Assembly: GCA_001986395.2 (NCBI GenBank) | Contig: MQVO02000005.1 | Span: forward strand, 682,001-746,000 | DNA length: 64,000 nucleotides | Source of the DNA: Irpex lacteus | Taxonomy: Eukaryota > Basidiomycota > Agaricomycetes > Polyporales > Irpicaceae | Reading direction: 5' to 3' | Shown: positions 46,399 to 59,570 of the stretch, one piece after another | Layout of the letters: each line of letters opens with the position of its first letter | How positions within the stretch are numbered: the first letter of the stretch is position 1 | Notes under the pieces: model-generated | What the model was told of the DNA's origin: nothing | What the model saw: only the letters and a program-made list of their open reading frames with translations | Database searches by the model: none | Position numbers and translations under genes: made by a program

Positions 46399-48826
46399 TC
46401 AAGACATAGCAGCAAGAGCCACACGAACCTGCTCATCAAGCAACCTCGCCAGCTCTCCGTACTTGGTCAACTCGCCTCTACATATCCTCAGCTGACCCTC
46501 CCGTTCCCGAATAATCGCGTTTAAATCCCTTCTTTCTTGCTCGAGCATCTGTTTTGTGACTTGATGGTTCTCCACTTCTTCTTTCAGCCTGCTCTCCAAG
46601 GTCTGACGAACGTTGTCGAGGTCTCTCAGAGCACTGGAGAGTTCGCCTGTTCTTTCTTGAAGGATTGCATTCACCTGTTCGAGCTCGCTGGTATATTGAT
46701 GGAGTAAGGTGCGAGCCACCTCGAGATCATGCTGAATGGCATCGCGTGCGTCCTTGAGTTCCCGGAACTCGACTTTGAGCCGGTCGAGTTCTGCACGAGT
46801 TTGATCGAGCTGTATCATGTAAACAGTCAGTCCGTCGAGCTCTACACCAAGAAGCTAGAAGACGCACCATTTGTTGCATAGCGGTAATATGCTCCGCATC
46901 AGCACGCCGCCCCTGCCTGAGACGCTCTTTCTCTGCCTCTACGCGCGCAACCTCGATCTCAACAGCCGCGAGCTAAGTTAAGTGGTCGTCAGCATATATT
47001 CACAACAACCACGAATCCTATACCACGAAACGCACCTGCGACGTAAGCCACTGAATCCTCTGTTCCATCTCTTGCTTCTCACGTACGTTCTCCTCTTTCT
47101 CTGTCTCCCACTGCCCCTTCTCGCGCTTTAGCTCGTCCAGATCGTTCTGCAGACGAGTTAGCTGCTCCTTCAACTCGACCTTCTCTCTCTCCCACTCCGC
47201 CTTCTCCGCCTCCAGCTGGGCGTTCTCTGCTGTCAATCTGGTGTTCTCACCCTCCAGCACAACGTTCCTAGTCCGCAGCGTGTCCCGTTCTTGAGTGACA
47301 TAATTCTTCTCGAGGACTACAGCGTCTCTGTCAACTCGAATTGCGTCACGTTCGCGGGTAACTGCATCTCGCTGGATGACCACGGCACCGTGCAGGTTTG
47401 AGAGTGACTCCTTCTCTGACCGAACGGCTTTCTCTTCATGCAACTTCTTCTCCAGTTGGCGGCGGACGTCTTCGAGATCGCGCTGAAGAGCCGACTGGTA
47501 TCAACACTTATTTTTAGAAATGGATGTCGCAGAGTACTCACGAGATGTTCGCATTGATGTCCTGCACCATCTGCGCCGCCTTGACTAGACTGACTGAACA
47601 AGTTCCTTCTATATTGCAACCCACTCGGACCTTCTCCTCTGTCCTCGTCGTCATCCTCATCGCCCATATTCGCGTCCTCTCCATCAGGCTGACCAAGGAT
47701 CTTAGATCCGGGTCTACTCAGACGACCTACGGGTGTAGGCGACGGCGGGACCTCTCGTTGTTGGTGGTCCGAGATATAATTGGGTGGGCGTCGGAGAGCG
47801 GATTCGGGGGATGGATAGTATTGTTCGGGGTTAGTGATCGTGAGTGGACGTATAGGAGATCTGAATATGGTAAGCAGCCAGGTGAGATTGAGCAAAAATA
47901 GAGAGCGATTGACTGAACGACGTACCTCGACGGCCCAGCAAACGGACCTCGATCCTGTACCTGTACCTGGTCAACCTCCATCTCCTCGTCTGCGTCCCCT
48001 TGCTCCTGAGTCCGTGGCTCAGCCCAATGTTCATTACCGTCAACGGTAGATACGGAGGGCCAAGCCTGTAATGGGGCCGCACTTGGTTGTAAATTGAGCC
48101 GTGCACTCAGGATATTATTAAGTCTGATCAACTTTGTCCCCAAAAACAAATTAGAGGTTAGCGTCCACGTCAGATTTGAGGCGAAATTGAAGTCACTGCG
48201 AGCTTGCACACACCTGTTCCCTGGTAGGACGTGGGCCCAAGATCTGCTTCAGCTTCTTGACGGTCTCGATAAGGACGCTATGTGAGGGATGGTTTGCTTC
48301 TCGGACCTGTTGGCGAATGAGGCGGAACCTACGAGAAGTTATAGTGAGCTTTTCCTGTTTCGTAGCATGTATCAAAGGGCAAGATAGATACCTATCACGC
48401 AATGCACTTGTAACGCTCAAAGCCTTGCCCGGGTGCCGTTCGAGCAAATTGTCCTGGATCTATATACACTCGTCAGCATCTCATGTAGTCGGTGTTAAAG
48501 GGATTCGGCTTGTCAGAAAAAAAGCTTACCAATTCCTCGATGCCCTCTGTAAATCCCCTCAAAGAATGCTCTCCTATCTTGTCATTTCTACGCTTCTTAA
48601 CGCCGTAGAAGCGTCGCAAAAGGTAGTCCGTGGTAAAGATGCGTGGCCCATAGTTGTTAGAGCGAGAGATATGGAGAAGTGCTTGGCTGAGGTCTGTCGA
48701 AGATCAATAGACGTCAGTCGTAGGAGATGAGAGTGTGCCTCTGTGATTGGACAACTGACCAGACTTGTGGGTATGGATACTACGCGGGCGTTTTGTTGTG
48801 GCCCGAGCACGACGTCCCCGAGGCAT
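46399..48826 (-). CDS. Long coiled-coil hypothetical protein
   Basis: Multi-exon gene starting MPRGRRARATTKRP (ATG at 48826). The N-terminal part is basic and helical (YGPRIFTTDYLLRRFYG, LRGFTEGIEELIQDNLLE). A Pro/Asp-rich linker with DEDDDEDRGEGPSG follows. The C-terminal half is continuous coiled coil, with heptads in RDAVTRERDAIRVDRDAVV, LTAENAQLEAEKAEWEREK and LDRLKVEFRELKDARDAI. The start at MPRGRR lies just downstream of a pyrimidine-poor leader and opens a basic, possibly nuclear-targeting segment. No enzyme motif was seen. It may be a structural or chromosome-associated scaffold, but the function is unknown. Confidence 0.75.
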
Positions 48827-49993
48827 CGTAGTGTTTGATTTCTAGAGTAAGCTATAGGATGGGGTGGTGCTATGCGGGGTGAAAGGTATAGTAGAGGCAG
48901 TAGTGACGAGTGGCACCACTAGAGTCGAAGGAACTGCAGCGAGAGGCACGAAAGCGATCTTAAGCTCTATCCGTCTCGAGATCGGTAGCAATAAGCAGAA
49001 GCGTAAGCAATAAGCAGAAGCGTAGCCAACTGGGTGAAGTGATAGCAAGAGGAGAGACAACCGACAAGGTCTACGTCCACTTCCAAGATGCGAATACCAA
49101 CGGGCCACACCCGCCCTCCACTTTACAAGTTTATATACCCGGTGCGACTCAGCCAATCACAGCCTAGATAAGCGTGATGGGGCCACGTTGAATTCATTTC
49201 GCGTTAGACAAAGAGACGATATGCAATACTGCGCGATAGACGTACCTCGAGGGAGATCTAGAGTCATTTTGCCCTTTATGCGTGGCCACGCCTGGTGCGC
49301 GTTGCACTCTCTGCCACTCTGTGTGTGTGGATGTTAATCTGCGCATGCATGACGTGCGGTTGATCATTACTGTGATGCTATGAAGTGCTGTTAGGTGCGA
49401 GTGGCAGTGGCACACTCGGAGCGGTGAGGCCTAATTAGATAGATAAGTAAGGTAAGATGACGTTTTATGAGTGAGGCACATTGGGTGAATGTATGTGTCA
49501 TGAAGAAGGTCGAAAGTAGTTGTATTGGTTTTGTTAACATTGTCAGCTGGTGGTAGGTACAGTAGTAGTTCAAGCTCTCAAGTGTAAGGAGAGAGATGAG
49601 TCGGGCTCGGATCAATTGATCATTAATATTGGGAGTTTACAGCGCTCATCCATAGAAGCCGTGACACTTAACTTGCCACTCGCACTCAATAGTGCAAAGA
49701 AATAGCAAATAGTCTCCACATGCAGTAGCTATGTGGTGTGTGTAGTAGCGTTGTGTTCGACTTGAGCAAAGGGCGTGTATAACTCCGATAGTCGGTAGAC
49801 GGATCAAATGTCGATGATCATCACATTTGGCGCCTTGCCACGACGATTGGGCGCCTACATTCATTCACTGCAGATTAGACGGTGACTTGGGCATACTCAA
49901 TACCACACATCACCGTCTGCTACAACTTCCGCGCATACACACGACGACGAGCTCGCAGATTGAAGATAGACTACAATATTTAAGTACGCTGTC
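48827..49993. other. Divergent intergenic region with a short tandem repeat
   Basis: About 1.2 kb without a recognised gene. At about 48987-49024 the unit AGCAATAAGCAGAAGCGTA occurs twice in tandem. Confidence 0.5.
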
Positions 49994-51135
49994 ATGGAAT
50001 CCTCAGAGCTGTATCATGTCAAGCAACAGTTCATCCTAGGTGCGTCCGTCACCTCGACGCGTCCCACATCCTCCAGCGGCGCACTCACCACACGTTCATT
50101 CGAAACACAGGAGCCTACCAATCCCTCGTCTCCGAACCTCTCCCATCTCCAGACTCCACCGACTACACCCCCACCCTCATCTACCAAGCCCGCGCACACA
50201 TCGCCCTCTCCCACCCCTCCGCCGCGCTCTCCCTCCTCTCCTCCGCCTCCTCCGTCTCCGAGAACCTCAGCGTCAAAGCCGTCAACGCCCTCGCACGATA
50301 CGTAGAAAAGCCAGACGAGAGTACTTTGGAGGAACTGCGTGATTTGGCGGTGGAGGTTGAAGATGATGAAGGAGAGGTGGAGGAGAGGGAGAGGTGGACT
50401 GTGAGGGTGCTGGCTGCGACTGCGTTTGCGAGAGCTGGTGAGGTTGAGGAGGCGTTGGAGACTGTACAGGCTGGTACACAGAAGACGTGGCTCGAGGCGT
50501 GAGTGTTCACTTAGTACTGTCTGCTTCGCGGAAGTTGGTAACTAATCCAGATCGTACTGTGTCTATGCAGAACGGCTGTGACGGTGCAGATTTATCTGTC
50601 CATTCACCGCGCGGACCTCGCTCGCAAAGAACTCGAACACGCCAAGAAGTGGGCGGAGGACGACCTGCTCCTACAGCACATCGAGGCAACGATCTCGCTC
50701 GCGACCGGTGCCGATGCCTATGCCGACTGCAACTCATTCTATACGGAGCAATTGGCGAATCCGTCTTTGACATCGCCGCATTTGTTCACTGCGCGTGGGG
50801 TGACGAGGATCTTGCAGGGCGAGGTTGCTGCTGCGAAGAGCGATTTCGAGGAGGTGAGGGAGAAGGATGCGGAGACGTTGGCTGCGTTGGTCGTTGCTGA
50901 AGAGTTGGAGCCTACGAAGGGAAGTGAGGGGGCTGCTGAGCAGCTGTGGAGGTGAGTTCTATCCGTTATTCACATTTGAATGTAACTGCTAATGTATCGA
51001 CTTCCCAGTCAACTCGCTAGTCAATATCCTACGTTCCCTCTGGTAGTGGACGTACAGCAAAAGTCAGAGTTATTCGATGAGCTGGCGGCCAAGTTCACGG
51101 TTCCTCCATTGGCAGTGGCGGCTGCGGCTGCCTGA
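49994..51135 (+). CDS. SEC28: Coatomer epsilon subunit (epsilon-COP)
   Basis: Subunit of the COPI coat for retrograde Golgi-to-ER vesicles; it stabilises alpha-COP. Four exons (49994-50039, 50111-50498, 50571-50951, 51009-51135) join to 313 residues, the normal size. It is an all-helical TPR-like protein: ELYHVKQQFILGAYQSLV at the start, YQARAHIALSHPSAAL, AATAFARAGEVEEALETV, LSIHRADLARKELEHAKK and SQYPTFPLVVDVQQKSELFDEL near the end. Exon two is exceptionally C-rich, which produces long spurious Pro/Ser/Thr frames in the other phases. Confidence 0.95.
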
Positions 51136-51810
51136 GTCTAATTAGCTTATTATAGGGTTTCACGGCACATCCATGTTTGTTTTCCAAGAAAAGCTAATCA
51201 GCAGCTCTGTATTCTCCAGCCAAGATTCCAGTGACATAATGACGTTAATTGTCGGCGAGCGCGCATGCCCGAAACGAGGAAGCTTCACGCCTATCTATGT
51301 CTTATGACTTCCATCTATCTCTCTTTAGGCAGTCCATTTAATATGCGTTACACTGCACCACGGGGAAAGTAGGTTCGCGATTATCTGTTCAGGGAGGATC
51401 AGCGTGTGGACACAATGCAAGCCATCAGTCCCGTCGCTGATAGCATTCGGGCTGTTAGAGCTGTAATGCGCATTCGTCGGCGAGAGAGACCCTGACGAGA
51501 CAGAAGGTATGTTGTGGATTTGTTTTTCATCATGCACGACCCTGCAGTCTTGCACTGCGAGGGACACAAAAGGACACAAAACTAGGATGCCGTGACTGCC
51601 CAACTCCGAAGCATGGAAGTCACATCGCATTCTATGCACGCCGTGACAGGCGTCTCGCACTTTGCAGCCCATCTCCCAGCTGTGTGACACTCCCATGTCA
51701 CTCCTCCCTTCCTCTTTACGGCTGGGAAGCTTTGACAGGCGGCGGGATCCTCTATCGAAATGGTATGAGGGACCCCGTCACGCTATGGGACCAATCGAAG
51801 GCAGGTGAAT
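51136..51810. other. Intergenic upstream of the Ppo gene
   Basis: No gene recognised. A CCAAT box lies at 51791-51795. Confidence 0.45.
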
Positions 51811-51816
51811 TATAAA
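51811..51816 (+). promoter_or_regulatory. TATA box of the Ppo gene
   Basis: TATAAA lies 20 bp after a CCAAT box and about 90 nt before the ATG at 51905. Confidence 0.6.
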
Positions 51817-51904
51817 GACGAGCGAGGGATCCCCTCCACCTCCTCGTCTTCTCCCTCCACACCGTCTGCACCAGTTGCTTTCCCAGAGGAGAACACACGC
51901 GACG

Positions 51905-54900
51905 ATGAGTACAGCAGTCCCACCGTATACGTCTGCGGTACGTGTTATATTGCATGTGGTTAATGTACTGTACATCGAGCTGATGGCATATTTGTAGGGC
52001 CCCGCACAAAAGCCCAACCCACTCGATGCTGGCGAGGACAAGGAGGCGTATGCAAAGGTTCTCCAGCACTTCCGTGAAATCGTAAGTATATTATACTTGA
52101 CATTTTTTGAAAGGGAATACTAACCAGTTATTCTAGGTCAACCACCACAGCCCATTGATCGATATCGCTGGTTTGGTGCGGACCCATAACTAAACTAAGC
52201 AACTTGAGCCAACTAACACAGGGTGTTCACAGTCTGGCGTCGTCGATGCCATCCGTCACACGAATGACCTAGATGACAGAAAATTCCTTGTTAGTGACCG
52301 TAGATCCCGTTTAGACATCTTCCCCCGCTAATTTCGCAATCGCTAACAGCTGGAGCACGCTCTCACGCTGCTCTCTCGCCTCCCTTCCAACTCGATAACC
52401 ACTACTCTCACCAATGCCACCGTTGAGCTTCGTACGTCAACCCAACTCAGCCTCTCCCGACATGGCTGCTGATAGTCACCGCATATAGTGTACAAGGACC
52501 TCCCACACCCGCCGAGCACTTTGGTCGGCCAACAGTACTCATGGCGTACTGCTGACGGCTCAGGCAACAACATCTCAGATCCGAACATGGGGAAGGCTGG
52601 TACGCCGTACGCGAGGAGTGTGCAGATGGGGACGCCCCTGCCTCCGCAAGAGTTGCCTGACCCAGGCCTGATTTTCGATACGCTTCTGAGGAGGGAGAAG
52701 GTACGCGTCTTTCTCAAGTCATAGAGCGCCCTCCTCTCCCAGATGGCTGATTATATGCGTCATTCCCGTTTGAAATCTATAATCTACAGTTCGTGCCCCA
52801 CCCCGCGGGACTCTCAAGCATGATGTTTGCCTTTGCAGCCCTCGTCATTCACACGTACGTCCCCCAGATGCCTTCTATCGCCAGTTAACCTTCACTCCTG
52901 CCTTATAGGGTCTTCCGCACGTCACACCGTGATCCCACCATCAACGAGACGTCTTCGTATATCGATCTGGCGCCTCTGTACGGAACTGACCAGGCGGCGC
53001 AGGATAAGGTTCGCACGCGCAATGGACGGGGGACGTTGCACCCTGATACGTTCGCTGAGGATAGGCTGTTGCTTCTGCCTCCGGCGGTGTGTGTGCTGTT
53101 GGTGTGTTTCAACAGGAACCACAATGTATGTTTTTACTCTCGTTTGTTTCCTCGATGACCAGGTGATAATATTAATTGGCTTTGATCTAGTACATCGCGA
53201 ACAAGCTCCTGGAGCTGAACGAACGCCAAACCTACGTCGACCCCTCGCAAATCTCTCCTTCCGACCCTACAGGCGCAAAACAACTGCTCGACCAAGAAGA
53301 GGACATCTTCCAGACTGCGAGGTTGATCAACTGCGCGTGGTTTGGTAGCTGCGTGTTCAGCGACTACTTCAGCGCGATCTTGGGCCTGGTGAGGCAGGGA
53401 AACTCGTGGAGCCTGAATCCGTTCGGAGTTGAGTTTATTGCCTTTCTTACATTTCATATGAAAGAGAGTTGTTAACGTGTGTTGTGGGATGTGCTGTAGG
53501 AGATACGAGATGCGAACCATTCATTGTTCGAACGTGGAAGGGGGAACGTGTGCAGCGTTGAAGTGCGTGACTGGCACCCCACTTTTTCAAGACATTTACT
53601 AACAATCGCACGCCCTTCTCGTAGTTCAACTGTCTCTACCGATGGCACGCGACCACATCTCAACGTCAGTACCACTACCACCACCTTCTCACGACGTCCA
53701 CCTCACTAATATTCTGTGCACAGACGACGAAAAATGGGTCGAGCAGCTTACTGACCAGCTGTTCGATCACAAGCCCGTCGACCAGATCACCCCCGAGGAC
53801 ATGTTGAAGGCGCTCATCGAGATGAAGGAGAAGGAGCCTGACTGCGAGCACTGGACTTTCGGAAAGTGCGTCATCTCCTTCTACATCCTCGCCCCTTTGC
53901 GACGCGTTGATTCACTCACGTGATCGCGTACTGGGGAGCTGTTTTGGTCGAGTAAAGTAGCTGACGTTGGGCGTTGTAGTATGACGAGACAAGAGGACGG
54001 AACTTTCAAGGATGAGCAGTTGGCCGAGATTATTCACACTGCGTGAGTTCTAGCTCAATCATCGCTAAGGGAGTTGTTCTCTGACAGTGCCAATGTACAC
54101 TAGTACGTCACACCCAGCTGGTGCGTTTAAGGCCCGGGGTACACCTCATATTATGAGGCTGCATGAGATCATGGGTATCCAGGCTAACAGGAAGTGGGGA
54201 TGCTGTTCGTTGAACGATTTCCGATCTGTGAGTAACCACTTATCGCTCAGGAGCTGACCGTGCTAATCGAATGCTGCATATCTCATAGTTCTTGGGATTG
54301 AAGCGTGAGTCTAAGTTGCATGAAACAGTCACCATATGCTTGCTGAGTTTGCTCTTGAAAAGGTTACAACTCCTTCCTCGAATGGAACTCTGACCCCGAC
54401 GTCGCTCGTGCTGCTGAGAAGCTCTACGGACACATTGATCGTCTCGAGCTGTACACAGGTCTCCAGGCCGAAGAGGCGAAACCCGTCATGGAGGGAGCCG
54501 GTCTTTGTCCCTGTAAGCACATACTCACCACCTCATGTCCCATGTCCCGATTCTTACCCTCTTACCTCCAGCATACACCATCTCCCGTGCCATCCTCTCC
54601 GACGCTATCGCCCTCACCCGCGGCGACCGTTTCTTCACCGCCAATTACACCCCGCACGACATGACCGCCTGGGGCTTCGCCGACTGCCAACGCGACGCCG
54701 GCGCACCCGGCTACGGCAGCACCCTCGGACGGCTGTTCATGCGTACTCTGCCCGAGCAGTTCAAGGCGGATAGCAGCTACACGTGGTTCCCGTTGATGAC
54801 GCCTGAGGCGATGAAGATCGCGCTGGAGAGCCTTGGGGACGAGAAGAAGTATGATTTGACGAGGCCGGTGGTGGATGTTGCGCCGAAGAGGGAGGTGGTT

Positions 54901-56657
54901 ACGAGCTATGAGGATGTTGAGAAGGTGTTGGGGAGTGCTGCGTTTGGTGGGGTCGTCAAGGGACGGGCTGATAAGGTTGTGCATGGTAAAGGGTGAGTAC
55001 TTGAGCTCAGAAGGGATGCACGCATATCTGCTGTTCAAGGCTGATTGGGTTTGGTTGGCTAGATTCTACATCGCCTCGGACGACTCGGCTCGTGCGGCCA
55101 AGGAACAACAAGATATCATCAAGGCTCTCGTCGGCTCGTCGCCTGATTCGTTCAAAAAGGTCACCAAGTACTTCTACGACAAGACGCGCGAGTTGATCAA
55201 GTCGCAGTCTTGGACTACCGTTGGGGCTACGAAGAACAACGTCGATATCGTGAGGGACGTGCTCAAGTACGTGCCGGTGTATTGGGCTGCTGAACTCGTG
55301 AGTCGTGCTTTAACGGGGAAAGGTGAAGGTGGCTGATTAGTATGCGGGGCGTAGGCGGGCATTAAGCTTAAGAATGGCTCGTCGAGCGAGGGTGCTTATA
55401 CGCCCCAGGAGCTTTTCACGATCTTGGCTGAGACTTACGAGTGAGTACTCCATATCTCCCTTTTGACACGTGTATTGAGCAGCCGTGCGGTTTAGGTTCT
55501 TGTTCCTTGACTTTGAGCACTGGAAGTATATCCCTCTCGCAGACAAGGTCAAGGGCCATATTGGCACGCTGTTGGGACACATCAAGAGCACCTACAGTCG
55601 TTCGGTACGCGCATTTACTAGAAGGAAGGTCTCTCCAATACATAGACTAACAACTGCCCCTTTCAGCTTCTATCATCTATCTACAAGCTCTTCCAAGGCA
55701 GCACCCATGGCTTCCAAGAGGACTTCGCTTCCCGCCTGCACGAGCTCGGGTACGACAACGACACGCTTGCGAACTCAGTGCTTGCGTTGATCGTCGGTGC
55801 AACGGCTGAGCTGTCCCAAGGTGAGCATGGCTATTTTGGACAATAGCGGCATGTGCTGACTTATGACACCCTCAGCTTCGATCCACGTCGTCAACACTTT
55901 CCTCGGCGACGGATTGGCCACGCATGTAGCGCCTCTGTCAGGCGATCGTGTCCTCAACCAGCAGGAGCAGAGCGTCGTTGACGGATTGGTTCTTGAAGCT
56001 CTTCGTATGTGTCTTGTCTGGTGTAGGGACTATTGTCGTGATTACTGATATACCGCTTCTTGTAGGTCTTGATCCTCCCTTCGCTGGAGTCCTTCGTAAG
56101 TGACTTCACCTTGCAACGAGTATTGTTAACCTGAAACTGACTGTGCCGCACTATAGGTGCCGCCAAGTCTCAAGAGCAAGTTGGCGGTCAGACCTTCGCT
56201 CCAGGCTCAGAGGTCGTCGCTAACATTGCATCTGCTGGTGTAACTGTAAGTTTTGCACCCAATGTTAATCACGATGACATCTTGCTAATCGAGCGTGGAT
56301 ACCCAGGCCAGCGTCTTCGCCGAGCCGCAGAGTATCAACCCTAACCGTACTCCCCGTACGAAGTACCTCTACGGCGACGGTTCATCCAAGTAAGCACTTC
56401 ATCCCACATCATATAATACACACAATGCTGATGACATTCGATTCTCAAGGGCACTTGGTGAAGATCTGTCAACAGCGATCATCGGAGAGGTCCTCCGCGC
56501 GACGTACAGCTTCCACAACATCCGTCGTGCACCGGCCCAGTCCGGCGTGCTCAAACGGTTCAAGACTGACGTGTCGAAGACAAGCGCGTGGTTGTACCTC
56601 GATGGAGAGCAGAAGATGAGCCCGTGGGCGACGTCGATGGTGTTGCAGTACGATTAG
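51905..56657 (+). CDS. ppo: Ppo-type fatty acid dioxygenase with P450-like C terminus lacking heme Cys
   Basis: Psi-factor-producing oxygenase family (linoleate diol synthase/DOX): an N-terminal animal-peroxidase-type heme dioxygenase oxygenates linoleate to a hydroperoxide, and a C-terminal P450-like isomerase may rearrange it. Around twenty exons were traced. The dioxygenase half has the distal-His region FAALVIHTVFRTS, the Ca-binding-like SSYIDLAPLYGTDQ, FNRNHNYIANKL and the catalytic Tyr/proximal His motif LYRWH. The P450 half keeps the ExxR motif EALRLDPPF, but the heme loop reads YGDGSSKALGEDLS, with Ala where Cys should bind iron. Aspergillus PpoC likewise has a P450 half without the thiolate Cys and releases a 10-hydroperoxide, so this enzyme probably makes a hydroperoxide without diol formation. 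Oxylipins of this type regulate sporulation. Confidence 0.93.
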
Positions 56658-57071
56658 GGGAGGGGAGGCGCGTTTTCGTGGCGTGATTCATTAAACTCTT
56701 GGACGTTCTGAGGGCACACTGGCTGATATGTGCTTCTGCTTACTGTGTTTCGTCTGCTTACGATTACTTACTGTACATTATGATTACTCCCATGAAAAGA
56801 ATGACGAACGGCATTTTCTGATTCTCCTTCTACACGACAGAGCACGCGTGCGTGGATCCTAACAAATGCACAATATATGCGTGCATATGAGATCGGTAAG
56901 AGTCACTATCATTATATGCGAAATAAAGTATATGTCTACGTCTACAGAGGTATACCGTGAATGAAACCGTGCGAGATCATCCAGAATCATATTCTACCCA
57001 TAACTTAATGTCCAAAATCCACCATTCACCAAAACTCATCGTCCTCTCTCACTCCCACTCACAACCCACAC
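56658..57071. other. Intergenic between convergent Ppo and lipase genes
   Basis: 3' UTR-like sequence, no gene seen. Confidence 0.5.
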
Positions 57072-58745
57072 TCACATAACAAACCCCTCCGCCATATGCC
57101 TCAACACGCCCCTCCCCTGCTCATGATGCGGGAACCTGTTCACATCCCTTGCTATAATGACAGCGTGGGCGTTCATGATCGGGTGGATGAACGCGTAGTG
57201 TTTGTGCAGGTTGGGGAGGGTGTTGAGGGAGGCTATTATGCGCGTTTGGAGGGGTGTTAGGGTTGGGTGGTTTGATGGGTTTGGTTTCTTTGGGTTCGTC
57301 GTGGATTTGGATGACTTGGACTTGGACGACCTGCACTTCTTCGGAGATTTGTCGTCATCGTTGTCGGGCGCAGCGAGCGTCTCTGCCGAGTGAGCGTTGA
57401 CGGGGGGAGAGGTGGTTTCCGGTGAAGTGTCGGGTGGAGAGGTGGTAGTAGCGAGTGCAGCACCGGGATCCTCGATATAATCCGCCACGGCGTCTTCTAC
57501 GCGCTTCTCGAGCTCTCCGACGACATGCGCGAGTCGTTCGCGGTACGTTTCGTCTTTCTCGAGGAGACGGATCCGGGAGCGGGAGGAGCGGGAGTCGAGG
57601 GAGAGGCGGACGACGACGAGGGTGAGGAAGGCGGGGAAGAGGATTGGGATCGTTGCTAGCATGAGCTGTGTGCATGTAGTGGATAAGCAAAAGAGATGGA
57701 GTTAGAAAGGAAAAGGGACTTACGATGTTGAAGGGGAATTTGCGCTGGAAGATGGGAGGGAGGGGTGGTTTGTAGTTTCGGAACCACTCTAGTGAGTACT
57801 TTTTGGGACGGGTGGACTGTGGAAGCGGTGAGTCCGATATAGACCATGATTTGACGATGGGCGAGTAGGCTTCGTCGAACTCTCTGTTTGTAACAAGCAA
57901 TGTCAGTAAACGGATGACAGACGTGATAGCAGGGAAACGGACATTATCAGATTTTCAAGCTCGTGATCCACGAATATGTCTTCAGGTTCGACGGCAGCGG
58001 TCATGAAGGGAACAGTGATGTCGTTGACTGCGTTGGCGTAGAAGTGAATGTGGGGGAAGAGGGCGAGTGCTTGGAAGAATACACGGTCTATACGAATACA
58101 GGTTAGTTGTACCGCTGTAGACAAAGACTACAACATTACGCACTCGGATCTGCCATGACCTCCACCAGAGATCTTCCAGTAGCTGACCACTTGTCTCTAG
58201 CATAGAATTGCTCTCCTGTTCTACTTAGTAGACGAGGGCCTAGGGAGAGGAACAATTTCGATCTGAACGTCTTGTATAGTAGTAGGCCGATGTGAGGTGT
58301 GGCTACGGTGGTGAAGTTGACCGGAGTGACTTTGTCGAAGAACTTGCGCTGGTGCAGGACACCGATCAAGTACCGTCCTATCAAGCCTCCCAAGCTGTAG
58401 CCGGTCACAGATAAGCGAGTTACAATCTTGCCCTCGCCTTCGAGTTTCCTGACTTCTTCAAAAACCTGCGGGCAATCAGGATGGTTGTGCCGACATAACT
58501 GAGATTACATTACGAACCTCCTCGGCGATACGCTCTCCACACCAATCAATGCCATCGTAAGTCCCAGCTTCTTTGTTTGCCTGTGCAAGAAGGATATGCA
58601 AACGCTCTCCGTTCGGACCAATCGAGTCTTCCTTCCCGCGAGTCTCGTTGTAGATACGGTTCATCTCCGCCAGATGGGTCGGGTTTCCCCACATGCCATG
58701 GAGGAGCACGAGCAGGTGTATTGGCTGGTCTGAAGAGGAGGCCAT
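57072..58745 (-). CDS. DUF676-type serine lipase
   Basis: Alpha/beta hydrolase of the DUF676 group that in yeast includes Rog1 and Lpl1, acting on glycerolipids or phospholipids. The N terminus has HLLVLLHGMWGNP (oxyanion-hole region), then the nucleophile elbow GYSLGG, ATPHIG, a likely acid region NAVNDITVPF and a C-terminal HAVIIARD that may hold the catalytic His. A hydrophobic stretch in exon five (LMLATIPILFPAFLTLVVV) could anchor the protein to ER or lipid-droplet membrane. A Lys/Ser/Pro-rich insert (KCRSSKSKSSKSTT) separates it from the end. About six exons; the ATG at 58745 gives MASSSDQP. A longer in-frame ATG exists at 58874 but adds a non-conserved basic leader. Confidence 0.88.
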
Positions 58746-59570
58746 GGTGGTCGAGGGCAGAGATAGCCAAGTCCGAGAAAGCCGTTGTGCACTTTTATGC
58801 GTCGACTTTCCCGCCGGAGTGAGGACGTCGCGTCTGCGGCTGGGCCGAGCTTGCTTATCCCTTGACCATGACACCTTCCGGGTCGCTCACACAGCATTCG
58901 ATGCTGGTATTCCGCGATATCCATCTATCGTCGTGAGTGCATTTGGATCTGCGAACATTGCGCAGCAGGCACGGCGTCGTGGCGAAGACATGTTGTGAGA
59001 GGTGAGTGGAAGAATTACGGATAGACTCAGACGCTGATCATGCAAGTGGGTGCTAGCGAGACAGAATATAATACCTTGGAAACAGGATAACGATCTGAAT
59101 AAGCCTTGACGGTGATTGTTAGGTTGGAATACTCTCGACCAAATGCCAGCAGCCATACCCCTCTCACCGGCAGCGTACGATAACGAAAGCACTGCATCAC
59201 CGATACCAGTAAGCCAAGCCCACCCTTCTCTGCTCTTGCACTACAAAACAGTCACGTAACTAAACATACGTTCGCCAGGGCGCGGCTTATCGATGACAGC
59301 CAGCTCAAGTACTCGAGTAGAGCACGCCGTTTTCATCGAACGGATGGGCAGCGGTTTCAGCTAGGCCACGATGTCATCGTACACTTTCTGGCCTCGTGTC
59401 TGATTCCAGCAACATGGCACTTCTGCATGCTGAAGCCTGCAGGGCATGGCACTCATTGTGGATATAGCCAACAGGTACACCCTTTGTCCCTTTCATACAT
59501 TGACAGCCCTCGACAAGTATAGTTTGCTGAGCCCACTCACAACAAGACGAGCCGGCACAACGCGCACGAT
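58746..59570. other. Divergent intergenic region between lipase and F-box genes
   Basis: No recognised gene; short frames only. Confidence 0.45.

Noticed and set aside
50040..50305. Pro/Ser/Thr-rich C-terminal reading of the epsilon-COP start
   Set aside because: Arises from reading through the first intron; splicing at 50039/50111 gives the conserved GAYQSLV frame.
52903..53124. Minus-strand frames within the Ppo dioxygenase exons
   Set aside because: Shadows of a conserved coding exon on the plus strand.
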